Source: Parvibaculum sp002684405 (GTDB lineage: Bacteria; Pseudomonadota; Alphaproteobacteria; Parvibaculales; Parvibaculaceae). Taken from it: 64,000 nt of DNA. The notes beneath the pieces were generated by a model that worked only from the letters and a program-made list of their open reading frames with translations, did not search any database and was not told the origin of the DNA. Below are positions 41,818 through 49,933 of this stretch, one piece after another. How positions within the stretch are numbered: the stretch's first letter is position 1; the number at the start of each line of letters is the position of its first letter. The stretch lies in the NCBI GenBank assembly GCA_965140395.1, contig OZ223207.1:868001-932000 (forward strand). Direction: 5' to 3'. The position numbers and the translations under genes were made by a program.

Positions 41818-43305
41818 ATGGCGAAGAATGACGAACTGATCGGCCTTACGCTCGCCGAAGCGCGCGACAAGCTGAAGGCGAAGGAGATCACCTCCGCGGA
41901 GCTGACCGACGCCTATATCTCCGAGATGGACGCGGGCCGCGACCTGAACGCCTATGTGCTGGAAACGGCGGAGCAGGCGCGCGAAATGGCGAAAGCCTCC
42001 GACGCGAAGCTCGCAAAGGGCGAGGGCGGCGCCATCGAGGGCGTGCCGCTGGGCATCAAGGACCTGTTCTGCACGAAGGATGTGCGGTCCACGGCCTGCA
42101 GCCACATTCTTGACGGTTTCACGCCGCCTTATGAATCCACCGTCACCTCACAGCTCTGGCGCGACGGCGCGGTGATGCTGGGCAAACTCAACAATGACGA
42201 GTTTGCCATGGGCTCGTCCAACGAGACGAGCTTCTACGGTCCCGTCACCAATCCGTGGCGCCGTGAAGGCGACGACACCAAGCTGGTGCCGGGCGGCTCC
42301 TCCGGCGGCTCGTCTGCTGCCGTGGCGGCGAAACTCTGCCTCGGGGCAACGGCGACCGATACGGGCGGATCCATCCGCCAGCCGGCCGCCTTTACCGGCA
42401 CGGTCGGCATGAAGCCGACTTACGGCCGCTGCTCGCGCTGGGGCATCGTGGCGTTCGCCTCCTCGCTCGATCAGGCGGGCCCGATCACACGCGACGTGCG
42501 CGATGCGGCGATCATGCTGAAGTCGATGGCCGGTCACGATCCGCAGGACACGACCAGCGTTGACCGTCCCGTGCCGGATTATGAGGCCGCGCTGGGGCAG
42601 GGCGTGAAGGGGCTCACGGTCGGTATTCCGAAGGAATATCGCGTGGACGGCATGCCTGAAGAGATCGACACACTGTGGTCGCAGGGCATCGAATGGCTTA
42701 AGGCGGCGGGCGCGAATATCAAGGAAGTGAGCCTGCCTCACACCAAATATGCGCTGCCGGCCTATTACATCGTGGCGCCGGCGGAAGCCTCGTCCAACCT
42801 CGCGCGCTATGACGGCGTGCGCTACGGGTTGCGTGTCGAGGGCAAGGACATCACCGAGATGTACGAAAACACGCGGGCGGAAGGCTTCGGCGACGAAGTG
42901 CGCCGCCGCGTGCTGATCGGCACCTATGTGCTGTCGGCGGGCTATTACGACGCCTATTACCTGAAAGCGCAAAAGGTGCGTTCGCTCATCGCGCATGACT
43001 TCCGTCAGGCGTTTTCGGAAGTCGATGTGCTGCTGACGCCAACGGCGCCGTCCGCGGCCTTCGGTATCGGCGAAAAGAGCGATGACCCGCTTTCCATGTA
43101 TCTGAACGATGTTTTCACCGTGACGGTGAACCTTGCGGGGCTTCCTGGCATTTCGGTGCCCGCGGGGCTGTCGAAAGAAGGGTTGCCGCTGGGGCTGCAG
43201 CTCATCGGACGCGGTTTCGACGAGGAAACTTTGTTCCGCACTGCACACAAACTCGAAGAGGCCGCGCAGTTCACGGCGGCGCCTGAAGCCTGGTGGAGGT
43301 CGTGA
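41818..43305 (+). CDS. gatA: Glutamyl/aspartyl-tRNA amidotransferase subunit A
   Basis: GatA is the glutaminase subunit, an amidase-signature enzyme. The 495 residues contain the Lys-Ser-Ser triad: Lys in GVPLGIKDLFCTKD near 80, cis-Ser in PGGSSGGSSAAVAAKL near 159-165, and the nucleophile Ser in TDTGGSIRQPAAFTG near 180. The C-terminal SVPAGLSKEGLPLGLQLIGRGFDE block is typical. The stop overlaps the gatB start as TGATG, fixing both ends and coupling translation. Confidence 0.97.
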   Translation: MAKNDELIGLTLAEARDKLKAKEITSAELTDAYISEMDAGRDLNAYVLETAEQAREMAKASDAKLAKGEGGAIEGVPLGIKDLFCTKDVRSTACSHILDGFTPPYESTVTSQLWRDGAVMLGKLNNDEFAMGSSNETSFYGPVTNPWRREGDDTKLVPGGSSGGSSAAVAAKLCLGATATDTGGSIRQPAAFTGTVGMKPTYGRCSRWGIVAFASSLDQAGPITRDVRDAAIMLKSMAGHDPQDTTSVDRPVPDYEAALGQGVKGLTVGIPKEYRVDGMPEEIDTLWSQGIEWLKAAGANIKEVSLPHTKYALPAYYIVAPAEASSNLARYDGVRYGLRVEGKDITEMYENTRAEGFGDEVRRRVLIGTYVLSAGYYDAYYLKAQKVRSLIAHDFRQAFSEVDVLLTPTAPSAAFGIGEKSDDPLSMYLNDVFTVTVNLAGLPGISVPAGLSKEGLPLGLQLIGRGFDEETLFRTAHKLEEAAQFTAAPEAWWRS

Positions 43306-44795
43306 TGGACATCGGCAAGCGCGTTGCGCGCGAGGAAGACTGGATTCAGGGCGCCACGGGCGATTGGGAAATCGTTCTCGGCCTTGAGGTTCATGCGCAG
43401 ATCACGTCGAAGGCGAAGCTCTTTTCCGGCTCTTCGACCGAGTTCGGTGCAGAGCAAAACACGCATGTCAGTCTGGTGGATGCGGCGTTGCCGGGCATGT
43501 TGCCGGTAATCAACCGCGTTTGCGTCGAGCAGGCGGTAAAGACGGGGCTCGGCCTTAAGGCGCAGATCAATCTGCGTTCGGTCTTCGACCGGAAGAACTA
43601 TTTCTATCCGGATCTGCCGCAGGGCTACCAGATTTCGCAGTTCAAACACCCCATCGTGGGCGAGGGCGAAATCGAAATCGACCTGCCGGAAGAGCGCGTC
43701 GAGAAAATCGGCATCGAGCGTCTGCACATGGAACAGGATGCGGGCAAGAGCGTTCACGACATGCACCCGACGATGAGCCATGTCGACCTTAACCGGTCGG
43801 GCGTTGCGCTCATGGAAATCGTGTCGCGCCCGGACATGCGCTCGGCGGAAGAAGCGCAGGCCTATGTGCGAAAATTGCGCACGATTCTGCGCTATCTGGG
43901 CACGTGCGACGGCAATATGGAGCAGGGAAGTCTGCGCGCGGACGTGAATGTGTCCGTGCGCCGGCCCGGCGGCGAGCTCGGCACGCGCTGTGAAATCAAG
44001 AATGTGAACTCGATTCGTTTCATCGGCCAGGCGATCGAACATGAAGCGCGCCGGCAGATCGAAATTCTCGAAGACGGCGGCAAGATCGATCAGGAAACGC
44101 GGCTTTTCGATCCGAAAACGGGCGAGACGCGCTCCATGCGTTCCAAGGAGGAGGCGCATGACTATCGCTACTTCCCGGATCCCGATCTTCTCCCGCTTGA
44201 ATTGCAGCAGGAGGATGTCGACCGCATTGCAGCATCGCTGCCGGAGCTGCCGGACGAAAAGAAAGAACGCCTGATGACCGACTACGGATTGTCGGCATAC
44301 GACGCGACCGTTCTCGTCAGCGATGGGGCGCGTGCGGACTTCTTCGAAGAGGTTGCGAAGGGGCGCGATCCGAAGCTTGCGGTGAACTGGGTGAACGGCG
44401 ATTTGTTCGGTGCGTTGAACCGCGAAGGACATTCTCTGGAGGCGTCGCCGGTGTCTGCAAAGCAGCTTGGAGAGCTGCTGGACCTCATTTCGGACAACAC
44501 GATTTCGGGTCGAATCGCGAAGGATGTTTTTGATTCGATGTACAAAACGGGCCGAAACGCCATCGAAATCGTCGAAAAAGAAGGTCTTCGTCAGGTTACG
44601 GATACAGGCGCTATCGAAGCGGCGATCGACGAGGTGATCGCGGCCAATCCGGACAAGGTAGAACAGGTCAAAACCAAGCCGAAACTTGCAGGCTGGTTTG
44701 TCGGCCAGGTCATGAAAGCCACGTCTGGCAAGGCTAATCCGCAACTCGTCAACGAAATTCTCGCGAAGAAAATAGACATACCTTCCGAGGACTGA
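43305..44795 (+). CDS. gatB: Glutamyl/aspartyl-tRNA amidotransferase subunit B
   Basis: GatB is the kinase/transamidase subunit that activates the mischarged tRNA. The 496 residues begin with the cradle-domain motif IVLGLEVHAQITSKAKLFSGSS near residues 27-48. HMEQDAGKSVHD, LNRSGVALMEIVSRPDMRS, and QGSLRADVNVSVR follow. The C-terminal ~140 residues are the helical YqeY-like tRNA-binding region. I set the start at ATG 43305 because GGAGG (43295-43299) lies five bases upstream and the A of this ATG is the last base of the gatA stop. Confidence 0.96.
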   Translation: MDIGKRVAREEDWIQGATGDWEIVLGLEVHAQITSKAKLFSGSSTEFGAEQNTHVSLVDAALPGMLPVINRVCVEQAVKTGLGLKAQINLRSVFDRKNYFYPDLPQGYQISQFKHPIVGEGEIEIDLPEERVEKIGIERLHMEQDAGKSVHDMHPTMSHVDLNRSGVALMEIVSRPDMRSAEEAQAYVRKLRTILRYLGTCDGNMEQGSLRADVNVSVRRPGGELGTRCEIKNVNSIRFIGQAIEHEARRQIEILEDGGKIDQETRLFDPKTGETRSMRSKEEAHDYRYFPDPDLLPLELQQEDVDRIAASLPELPDEKKERLMTDYGLSAYDATVLVSDGARADFFEEVAKGRDPKLAVNWVNGDLFGALNREGHSLEASPVSAKQLGELLDLISDNTISGRIAKDVFDSMYKTGRNAIEIVEKEGLRQVTDTGAIEAAIDEVIAANPDKVEQVKTKPKLAGWFVGQVMKATSGKANPQLVNEILAKKIDIPSED

Positions 44796-44831
44796 CGAAC
44801 GAATCCATGTTTCCGGTGAACTGTTTGTAAA

Positions 44832-44851
44832 CCACTTTCACATGAAAGTGG
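44832..44851. repeat. Perfect inverted repeat between gatB and the H1-like gene
   Basis: CCACTTTC (44832-44839) and GAAAGTGG (44844-44851) form an exact eight-base palindrome around ACAT. No T tract follows, so it is more likely a protein-binding site or a weak hairpin than an intrinsic terminator. It lies about 165 bases before the H1-like start codon. Confidence 0.45.
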
Positions 44852-45016
44852 CGCGACTGCGCTTGCGTAAAACTGTTGCAATTTGTTGCCGAGCGCATTT
44901 GTGACGCCCATAGTAGCAATGTGCGCCTTGATGGGTACGGGGGCACGTGAGTTTGTGTGCGTTGCAAGTCTTTGGATTGTCGCCAACACAAATGGCACAT
45001 CAGGAGCTGAATTAAC

Positions 45017-45802
45017 ATGGCTACCACGACGAGAAAGGCGAAGCCGAAAACGGCAACCGCCAAAAAGACGACCGCTCGCAAGACGACGGCCGCCAAGAAG
45101 ACCACCGCTCGTAAACCCGCGGCGAAAAAGACCGCCGCGAAGAAACCTGCGGCGAAAAAGACCACGGCTGCGAAGAAGCCTGCGGCGAAGAAGACGACCG
45201 CTCGCAAGCCCGCCGCCAAGAAGACGACGGCTGCGAAGAAGACCACTACGGCTCGTAAGCCCGCAGCCAAGAAGACGACAACGGCTCGCAAGCCCGCGGC
45301 GAAGAAGACAACCGCCCGTAAGCCTGCGGCCCGGAAGACCACGGCTGCCAAGAAGACGACAGCCCGGAAACCCGCTGCCCGTAAGACGACGGCTCGCAAG
45401 ACGACCGCTCGGAAGACGACGGCGGCCCGCAAGCCCGCAGCCAGGAAGACGACAACGGCTCGCAAGCCTGCGGCGAAGAAGACGACGGCTCGTAAAACGA
45501 CGGCTCGTAAGACGACAACCGCTCGTAAGACGACGGCGGCTCGTAAGCCTGCAGCCAGGAAGACGACAACGGCCCGCAAGCCTGCGGCCAAGAAGACGAC
45601 CGCTCGCAAGACCGCTGCGAAGAAGCCCGCAGCGCGCAAGACAGCGGCCCGGAAGGCGCCTGCGCGCAAGACCACTGCCCGCAAGACGTCTGCCACCCGT
45701 CGCGCGACGGTTCGCAAGGCTCCTGCTCGTCGCACCGCGACGCGCCGGACGACGGCGGCCCGCAAGCCCGCGACCCGTCGCAGGACGGCAGCCAAGAAGT
45801 AA
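45017..45802 (+). CDS. Histone H1-like lysine/alanine-rich DNA-binding protein
   Basis: A 261-residue protein built almost entirely of Lys, Arg, Thr, Ala and Pro in short tandem units such as TTARKPAAKK and TTARKTTAAKK. Lys gives way to Arg toward the C-terminus. This is the composition of bacterial histone H1/HctB-like proteins, which bind DNA non-specifically and compact the nucleoid. No folded domain is evident. GGAG at 45003-45006 precedes the ATG by ten bases. The stop overlaps the next start as TAATG. The repeat number may vary between strains, because the DNA is itself repetitive. Confidence 0.88.
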   Translation: MATTTRKAKPKTATAKKTTARKTTAAKKTTARKPAAKKTAAKKPAAKKTTAAKKPAAKKTTARKPAAKKTTAAKKTTTARKPAAKKTTTARKPAAKKTTARKPAARKTTAAKKTTARKPAARKTTARKTTARKTTAARKPAARKTTTARKPAAKKTTARKTTARKTTTARKTTAARKPAARKTTTARKPAAKKTTARKTAAKKPAARKTAARKAPARKTTARKTSATRRATVRKAPARRTATRRTTAARKPATRRRTAAKK

Positions 45803-46596
45803 TGGCTGCGCGCCGGAAATCATCCGAGGGGGCTACTCGTAAAACGGCCCCGGCGAAGCGGTCCGCTTTGGCCGGGGCCGTGCGCTCCTCCGAAAAGCCG
45901 ATCGAACTCTATTACTGGCCGACACCCAATGGCTGGAAGGTTTCGATCATGCTGGAGGAGTGCAGGCTTCCCTATGTGATGAAACCGGTGAATATCGGCA
46001 TTGGCGACCAGTTCAAGCGATCCTTTCTCAGGATCGCGCCGAACAACAGGATGCCGGCTATCGTCGATCCGGATGGCCCCGGGGGGAAATCCATCTCGAT
46101 CTTCGAATCCGGTGCAATCCTGCAATATCTCGGCCGCAAGACGGGAAAGTTCTACCCGGCAAACGAGCGGCAGAGGGTTGAGGTCGATCAATGGCTGTTC
46201 TGGCAAATGGGGGGTCTGGGGCCAATGGCCGGCCAGGCACATCATTTCCGGCAATACGCTCAGGAGAAAATTCCGTATGCGATCAAGCGGTACACGAATG
46301 AGGTGAACCGGCTCTATGGCGTTATGAACAAGCGCCTGAAGGACCGCGATTACCTTGCCGGCCGTTATTCCATCGCAGACATGGCTTGCTGGGGCTGGGT
46401 CGTACCCGCCAAAAACCAGGGTCAGCGGCTTGAGGATTTTCCACATCTCAAAAAATGGTTCGAACGGGTGAGTGCCCGTCCGGCCGTTCGCAGAGGGTTC
46501 GCTCTGGGGCGCGATTTGCGTCAGGGCACCCTGGGAGACAAGACCAAAGACGCCGAGAAGGCTCGCAAGATCCTTTTCGGGCAACGCGCAAACTAA
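45802..46596 (+). CDS. Glutathione S-transferase (YghU/YfcG-like) with basic N-terminal tail
   Basis: A 264-residue GST of the nu/YghU-like class. The thioredoxin-fold domain starts near residue 33 (ELYYWPTPNGWKVSIMLEE), with ESGAILQYLGRKTGK near 95. The C-terminal helical domain contains WQMGGLGPMAGQAHHF and YSIADMACWGWV. These enzymes use glutathione for disulfide reduction or peroxide removal. The first ~31 residues (KSSEGATRKTAPAKRSALAG) are a Lys/Arg/Ala-rich extension absent from the paralogue at 47511, and they resemble the H1-like protein encoded just upstream. Translation is coupled to that gene through TAATG. Confidence 0.88.
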   Translation: MAARRKSSEGATRKTAPAKRSALAGAVRSSEKPIELYYWPTPNGWKVSIMLEECRLPYVMKPVNIGIGDQFKRSFLRIAPNNRMPAIVDPDGPGGKSISIFESGAILQYLGRKTGKFYPANERQRVEVDQWLFWQMGGLGPMAGQAHHFRQYAQEKIPYAIKRYTNEVNRLYGVMNKRLKDRDYLAGRYSIADMACWGWVVPAKNQGQRLEDFPHLKKWFERVSARPAVRRGFALGRDLRQGTLGDKTKDAEKARKILFGQRAN

Positions 46597-46647
46597 GATG
46601 CGGCACATGGGCGGGACTTCATGTCCCGCGACGGTGTGCTAGGCTTG

Positions 46648-46686
46648 CAGCGCATCCGCGATCTTCGCGGGTGCGCTGTTCTTTTT
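46648..46686 (+). terminator. Intrinsic terminator after the H1-GST pair
   Basis: CAGCGCATCCGCG (46648-46660) pairs with CGCGGGTGCGCTG (46666-46678), with one T-G wobble, around ATCTT. TTCTTTTT follows. A smaller perfect hairpin, GCGGGAC/GTCCCGC, precedes it at about 46613-46629. Confidence 0.88.
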
Positions 46687-46702
46687 GGATGAGGGGAGCA
46701 AG

Positions 46703-47065
46703 ATGATGGGAAGCAAAAGCACGGGCCAATGGCTCGTACTCGCTCTGGCGGCGGCTCTGGTCGCGGCGCCTCAGGCAGCCTTCGCCGCTTCCGTCACCGG
46801 CACGGGCTCGGTGGTGAAGCATGATGCATACGGGACGGAGCGCGAATGGGGCCGCGATCTCGTTCTGCCCGAGGCTGGCGAGATCACGCGCGTCACCGAC
46901 GGCACCTATGGTTTCACGCTTTATCATGGCAGCGAACAGGTGGCCGCGTTCATCACGCCGGAAAGCGCGGTGGGAACGAAGCTGCCCGCGGGCAAATACC
47001 GGATCGAACCGAATGTCTGTCCGACGCATCGTCACCATCATGTCGAGGTGACGGCAAAATACTGA
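46703..47065 (+). CDS. Small exported protein of unknown function
   Basis: A 120-residue protein with a typical signal peptide (WLVLALAAALVAAPQAAFA, cut near residue 29). The mature domain of ~90 residues is mostly beta, with VVKHDAYGTEREWGRDLVLPEAGEITRV and a closing HRHHHVEVTAKY. The HRHHH cluster could bind metal, which is speculation. One cysteine is present in the mature part. I chose ATG 46703 because GAGGGGAG lies six bases before it. I do not recognise the family. Confidence 0.65.
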   Translation: MMGSKSTGQWLVLALAAALVAAPQAAFAASVTGTGSVVKHDAYGTEREWGRDLVLPEAGEITRVTDGTYGFTLYHGSEQVAAFITPESAVGTKLPAGKYRIEPNVCPTHRHHHVEVTAKY

Positions 47066-47113
47066 ATGCCGGCGTCGGGGGTGTCCTCGCGCGGCGGCGG
47101 AAGGAAGGCGCAG

Positions 47114-47389
47114 ATGACCGAAAACCGGTCCGTGCGCGTGCGGATCAGCGGCAGGGTTCAGGGCGTGGGTTACCGCGCCTGGACGGTGCGCCGGGCATCC
47201 GCTCTCGGTCTTTCCGGCTGGGTGCGCAATCTGGCCGATGGCGATGTCGAGGCGGTTTTTTCAGGCCCCGCGGAGCATGTCTCCGAAATGATTGCCGCAT
47301 GCCGCGAAGGGCCGCGCATGGCCTCGGTTCGCGCCGTGGAAGAGCTTGGCCCCGATGAGCCGTATGCCGGCCGTTTCGAGGTGCGCTAG
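47114..47389 (+). CDS. acyP: Acylphosphatase
   Basis: A 91-residue ferredoxin-like-fold enzyme that hydrolyses carboxyl-phosphate bonds. The signature VRISGRVQGVGYRAWTVRRA (residues 9-28) contains the catalytic Arg (GYR). The catalytic Asn lies in LSGWVRNLADGDVEAVFSG (GWVRN, near 38), and the end ...YAGRFEVR is usual. GGAAGG a few bases upstream supports ATG 47114 over ATG 47066. Confidence 0.94.
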   Translation: MTENRSVRVRISGRVQGVGYRAWTVRRASALGLSGWVRNLADGDVEAVFSGPAEHVSEMIAACREGPRMASVRAVEELGPDEPYAGRFEVR

Positions 47390-47510
47390 GCGGATTTCCA
47401 GTTCAGCTTGCGATCACAATTTCGGCAATGCCGCCGCGCACGGCTCGCAATGAGGCACTGCGCTGCCCATATCGCTTTGATTACGCAAATCAGGCAGCTG
47501 GGAGGCTCTC

Positions 47511-48146
47511 ATGATCGACTTTTATACCTGGACGACGCCCAACGGATACAAGGTGTCCATCATGCTGGAAGAGACCGGGCTTCCCTATGAAGTGCATCTG
47601 GTGGATCTCGGCAATCAGGCGCAGTTCGATCCGGCGTTTGTGAAGATTTCGCCCAATGGGCGTATCCCGGCCATCGTCGATCGCGAAGGCGATGGCGGTG
47701 CGCCGCTGACGCTGATGGAGTCCGGGGCGATCCTCGTCTATCTCGCGGAGAAGACGGGCAAGTTCCTCGCCGCGAAGGGCGGCCAGCGCGCCAAGGCGCT
47801 GGAATGGCTGATGTGGCAGATGGGCGGCGTTGGCCCGATGATGGGGCAGGCCAATCATTTCCTGAACACCGCCAGCGAGAAAATCCCCTATGCCATCGAC
47901 CGCTATGTCGGCGAGAGCGCCCGCCTGCTGAAGGTGATGGACGGCCGTCTGGGGCAGGCGGATTATCTGGGCGGGGACTATTCCATCGCCGATATGGCGA
48001 CCTATCCCTGGGCTGCGGTCGGTTTCGATCTCATTCGTCAGGCCCGGCCGGACATTGTAGGCGAGGGCGCGAATATCGAGCGCTGGATGAAAAATGTCGC
48101 CGCTCGGCCCGCCGTGCAGCGCGGTATGAAGATACCTTCGGTCTGA
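47511..48146 (+). CDS. Glutathione S-transferase (YghU/YfcG-like)
   Basis: A 211-residue paralogue of the GST at 45802, without the basic N-terminal tail. It has FYTWTTPNGYKVSIMLEETGLPYEVH at the start, FVKISPNGRIPAIVDREGDGG, MESGAILVYLAEKTGKF, WQMGGVGPMMGQANHFL and YSIADMATYPW. Catalysis in this class relies on backbone/Asn or Thr-Asn near TPNG rather than a Tyr. GGGAGG lies eight bases before the ATG. Confidence 0.92.
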   Translation: MIDFYTWTTPNGYKVSIMLEETGLPYEVHLVDLGNQAQFDPAFVKISPNGRIPAIVDREGDGGAPLTLMESGAILVYLAEKTGKFLAAKGGQRAKALEWLMWQMGGVGPMMGQANHFLNTASEKIPYAIDRYVGESARLLKVMDGRLGQADYLGGDYSIADMATYPWAAVGFDLIRQARPDIVGEGANIERWMKNVAARPAVQRGMKIPSV

Positions 48147-48325
48147 TTTCAGTTAATTTCAGTCGAATTGTTGTAATGCTGCGTCACTCCCGGGCGCGGC
48201 GTTAACCATTCTTTCAAAACGGTCATGAAAGCATCCCTATGACGCAGGAAGGTCCTGCGATCATGAACAGCAAGCCGGCGGGCACGCGCAAGACGCGTCC
48301 GGCCTGTTTATGGGGGTTTGAAACC

Positions 48326-48595
48326 ATGGCTCGTATGCAATTCGACGTTGCCGACAAGAGTGAACTTGGGGCGCCGGGCGGTTCCGGAGATGCTTTGCTT
48401 AATCTCGGCCTGATGTATTCGACGGGGCGCGACGTGGAAGTCGATCTCGTCACGGCTCACAAATGGTTCAATCTGGCCGCGATGCGCGGCAGCGTTGCGG
48501 CGCGCGACTACCGGGCGGAACTTGCCCGGGAGATGTCGCCGGCCGAGGTCGCGGAAGCGCAACGCCAGGCGCGCGAGTGGCTCGCCAGCCAGTAA
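48326..48595 (+). CDS. Short Sel1-repeat protein
   Basis: An 89-residue protein with essentially one Sel1-like (TPR-related) repeat: ALLNLGLMYSTGRDVEVDLVTAHKWFNLAAMRGSVAARDYRAEL. The MARMQFDVADKS start resembles the conserved beginning of related alphaproteobacterial proteins, hence ATG 48326 with a G-rich site upstream. Earlier in-frame ATGs at 48239 and 48263 are possible. A TTAACCAT sequence at 48202-48209, a CtrA-type half-site, lies upstream of all of them. It is probably a protein-protein interaction module, and its partner is unknown. Confidence 0.8.
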   Translation: MARMQFDVADKSELGAPGGSGDALLNLGLMYSTGRDVEVDLVTAHKWFNLAAMRGSVAARDYRAELAREMSPAEVAEAQRQAREWLASQ

Positions 48596-48697
48596 GATAC
48601 CGGTTGCGGCCAACGCCTTGCCCGAGGGTAGCGGGCAGGCGCGTTTGAGCCTATGTTCCGGCCCACTCCGCCAGCTTTATTCGCGATGGATGGGACC

Positions 48698-49564
48698 ATG
48701 CCGGACGCCGTAGAAGACCTGATTCAGATTCTCGATCTCGAACCGATCGAGCAGAACCTTTTCCGGGGCCACAGCCCCGATGTGAGCTGGCAGCGCGTTT
48801 TCGGCGGCCAGGTGATCGGTCAGGCGCTGGTGGCGGCCTATCGCACGGTGGAAGAGCGCATCTGCCATTCGCTTCACGCCTATTTCATCCGTCCGGGCGA
48901 CCCGAAGGTGCCGATCCTCTATGAGGTGGACCGCGCGCGGGACGGCAAGAGCTTCACCACACGGCGCGTCGTTGCGATCCAGCACGGCAAGCAGATCTTC
49001 AATCTCGCCGCCTCCTTCCAGATACAGGAAGAAGGCTTCGAGCATCAGGCCGATATGCCCGATGTGCCGATGCCCGAAGACCTGAAGACCGAAACGGAGC
49101 TGCGCGAGGCGGTGAAGGACAAGCTCACGCCGGAAATCGCCGCGCATTTCTCGCGGCCCCGTCCCATCGAGATCCGGCCCGTCGATCCGCAGAATTATTT
49201 CGATCCCGAGCCCATGGTGCCCGCCCAGCATGTCTGGTTCCGGGCGGTAAAGGATGTGGGCACCACGGAATCCATCAATCAGTGCGTGCTGGCCTATGCC
49301 TCCGACATGACGCTGCTCGACACCTGCATTCGCCCGCATGGCGTGAGCTGGATGCAGGGCAAGCTCCAGTCGGCCAGTCTCGACCATGCCATGTGGTTTC
49401 ACGCGCCGGTCCGCACCAGCGACTGGCTCCTTTATGTGCAGGACAGCCCCAGCGCCTCGGGCAGCCGGGGCTTCAACCGGGGCAGCATCTTCACCCGGGA
49501 TGGCCGGCTGGTGGCCTCGGTCGCGCAGGAAGGCCTGATCCGCTATCATGGCAAGAAGCGCTAA
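48698..49564 (+). CDS. tesB: Acyl-CoA thioesterase II (TesB)
   Basis: A 288-residue double-hotdog thioesterase that releases fatty acids from acyl-CoA. It contains VFGGQVIGQALVAAYRTV near 30-47, LHAYFIRPGDPKVPILYEVDR near 60, the catalytic Asp in AYASDMTLLDT near 205, SLDHAMWFHAP, and GRLVASVAQEGLIR at the end with the catalytic Gln. The order matches the Asp-Ser/Thr-Gln triad of TesB. The start at ATG 48698 is preferred; ATG 48686 adds four residues. Confidence 0.93.
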   Translation: MPDAVEDLIQILDLEPIEQNLFRGHSPDVSWQRVFGGQVIGQALVAAYRTVEERICHSLHAYFIRPGDPKVPILYEVDRARDGKSFTTRRVVAIQHGKQIFNLAASFQIQEEGFEHQADMPDVPMPEDLKTETELREAVKDKLTPEIAAHFSRPRPIEIRPVDPQNYFDPEPMVPAQHVWFRAVKDVGTTESINQCVLAYASDMTLLDTCIRPHGVSWMQGKLQSASLDHAMWFHAPVRTSDWLLYVQDSPSASGSRGFNRGSIFTRDGRLVASVAQEGLIRYHGKKR

Positions 49565-49645
49565 ATCTCTGAAACGGAAGAAATTCCCCGGCTTTTCGCC
49601 TCATCCCTCTTGAAGCCGCGCCCGAACTTGGGCATACACGGCGGT

Positions 49646-49736
49646 GGAGAGGTGGCCGAGTGGCTGAAGGCGCTCCCCTGCTAAGGGAGTATACGTTAAC
49701 CGCGTATCGTGGGTTCGAATCCCATCCTCTCCGCCA
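49646..49736 (+). tRNA. tRNA-Ser(GCU)
   Basis: The acceptor stem GGAGAGG (49646-49652) pairs with CCTCTCC (49726-49732), and the CCA end is encoded at 49734-49736. The anticodon loop CTGCTAA between CTCCC and GGGAG puts GCT at 49680-49682, which reads AGC/AGU serine codons. A long variable arm (about 49690-49707) is typical of serine tRNAs. GGTTCGAATCC forms the T-loop. An AT-rich accessory segment starts directly after it. Confidence 0.96.
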
Positions 49737-49920
49737 TCCTGCTGATGCAGCACCTTCGGTACTTGATTACCGGATACTCCCTCCCTCCAATTTTGCGTTA
49801 TGCCTTTGTCGTGCCGTTGGAATTTCGGGGAACGATGGTTCTCGGTATATTGGCTGAACATATCTTCACGGTGCCAGAAAATAGAGAACTTCGATTGTAG
49901 TTGATAAGATGATCCTTGGT

Positions 49921-49929
49921 GGGGGGGGG
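49921..49929. repeat. Nine-G homopolymer tract
   Basis: A run of nine G (49921-49929), preceded by GGT, lies four bases before the ATG of the zinc-ribbon gene and overlaps its ribosome-binding position. Homopolymers of this length are prone to slippage. Length change would alter spacing, and would switch which upstream start (TTG 49916 or ATG 49909) is in frame with the gene. Confidence 0.85.
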
Positions 49930-49933
49930 CGAG

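Noticed and set aside
44749..45795. A 348-codon minus-strand frame of Ala/Val/Arg repeats opposite the H1-like gene
   Set aside because: It is the reverse complement of the Lys/Ala/Thr repeat array. The plus strand has the ribosome site, coupling to the GST and a known family composition.
45017..45800. Repetitive DNA that could be taken for a CRISPR array
   Set aside because: The units are short, imperfect and in frame with no unique spacers, and they encode a low-complexity protein. No cas genes are nearby.
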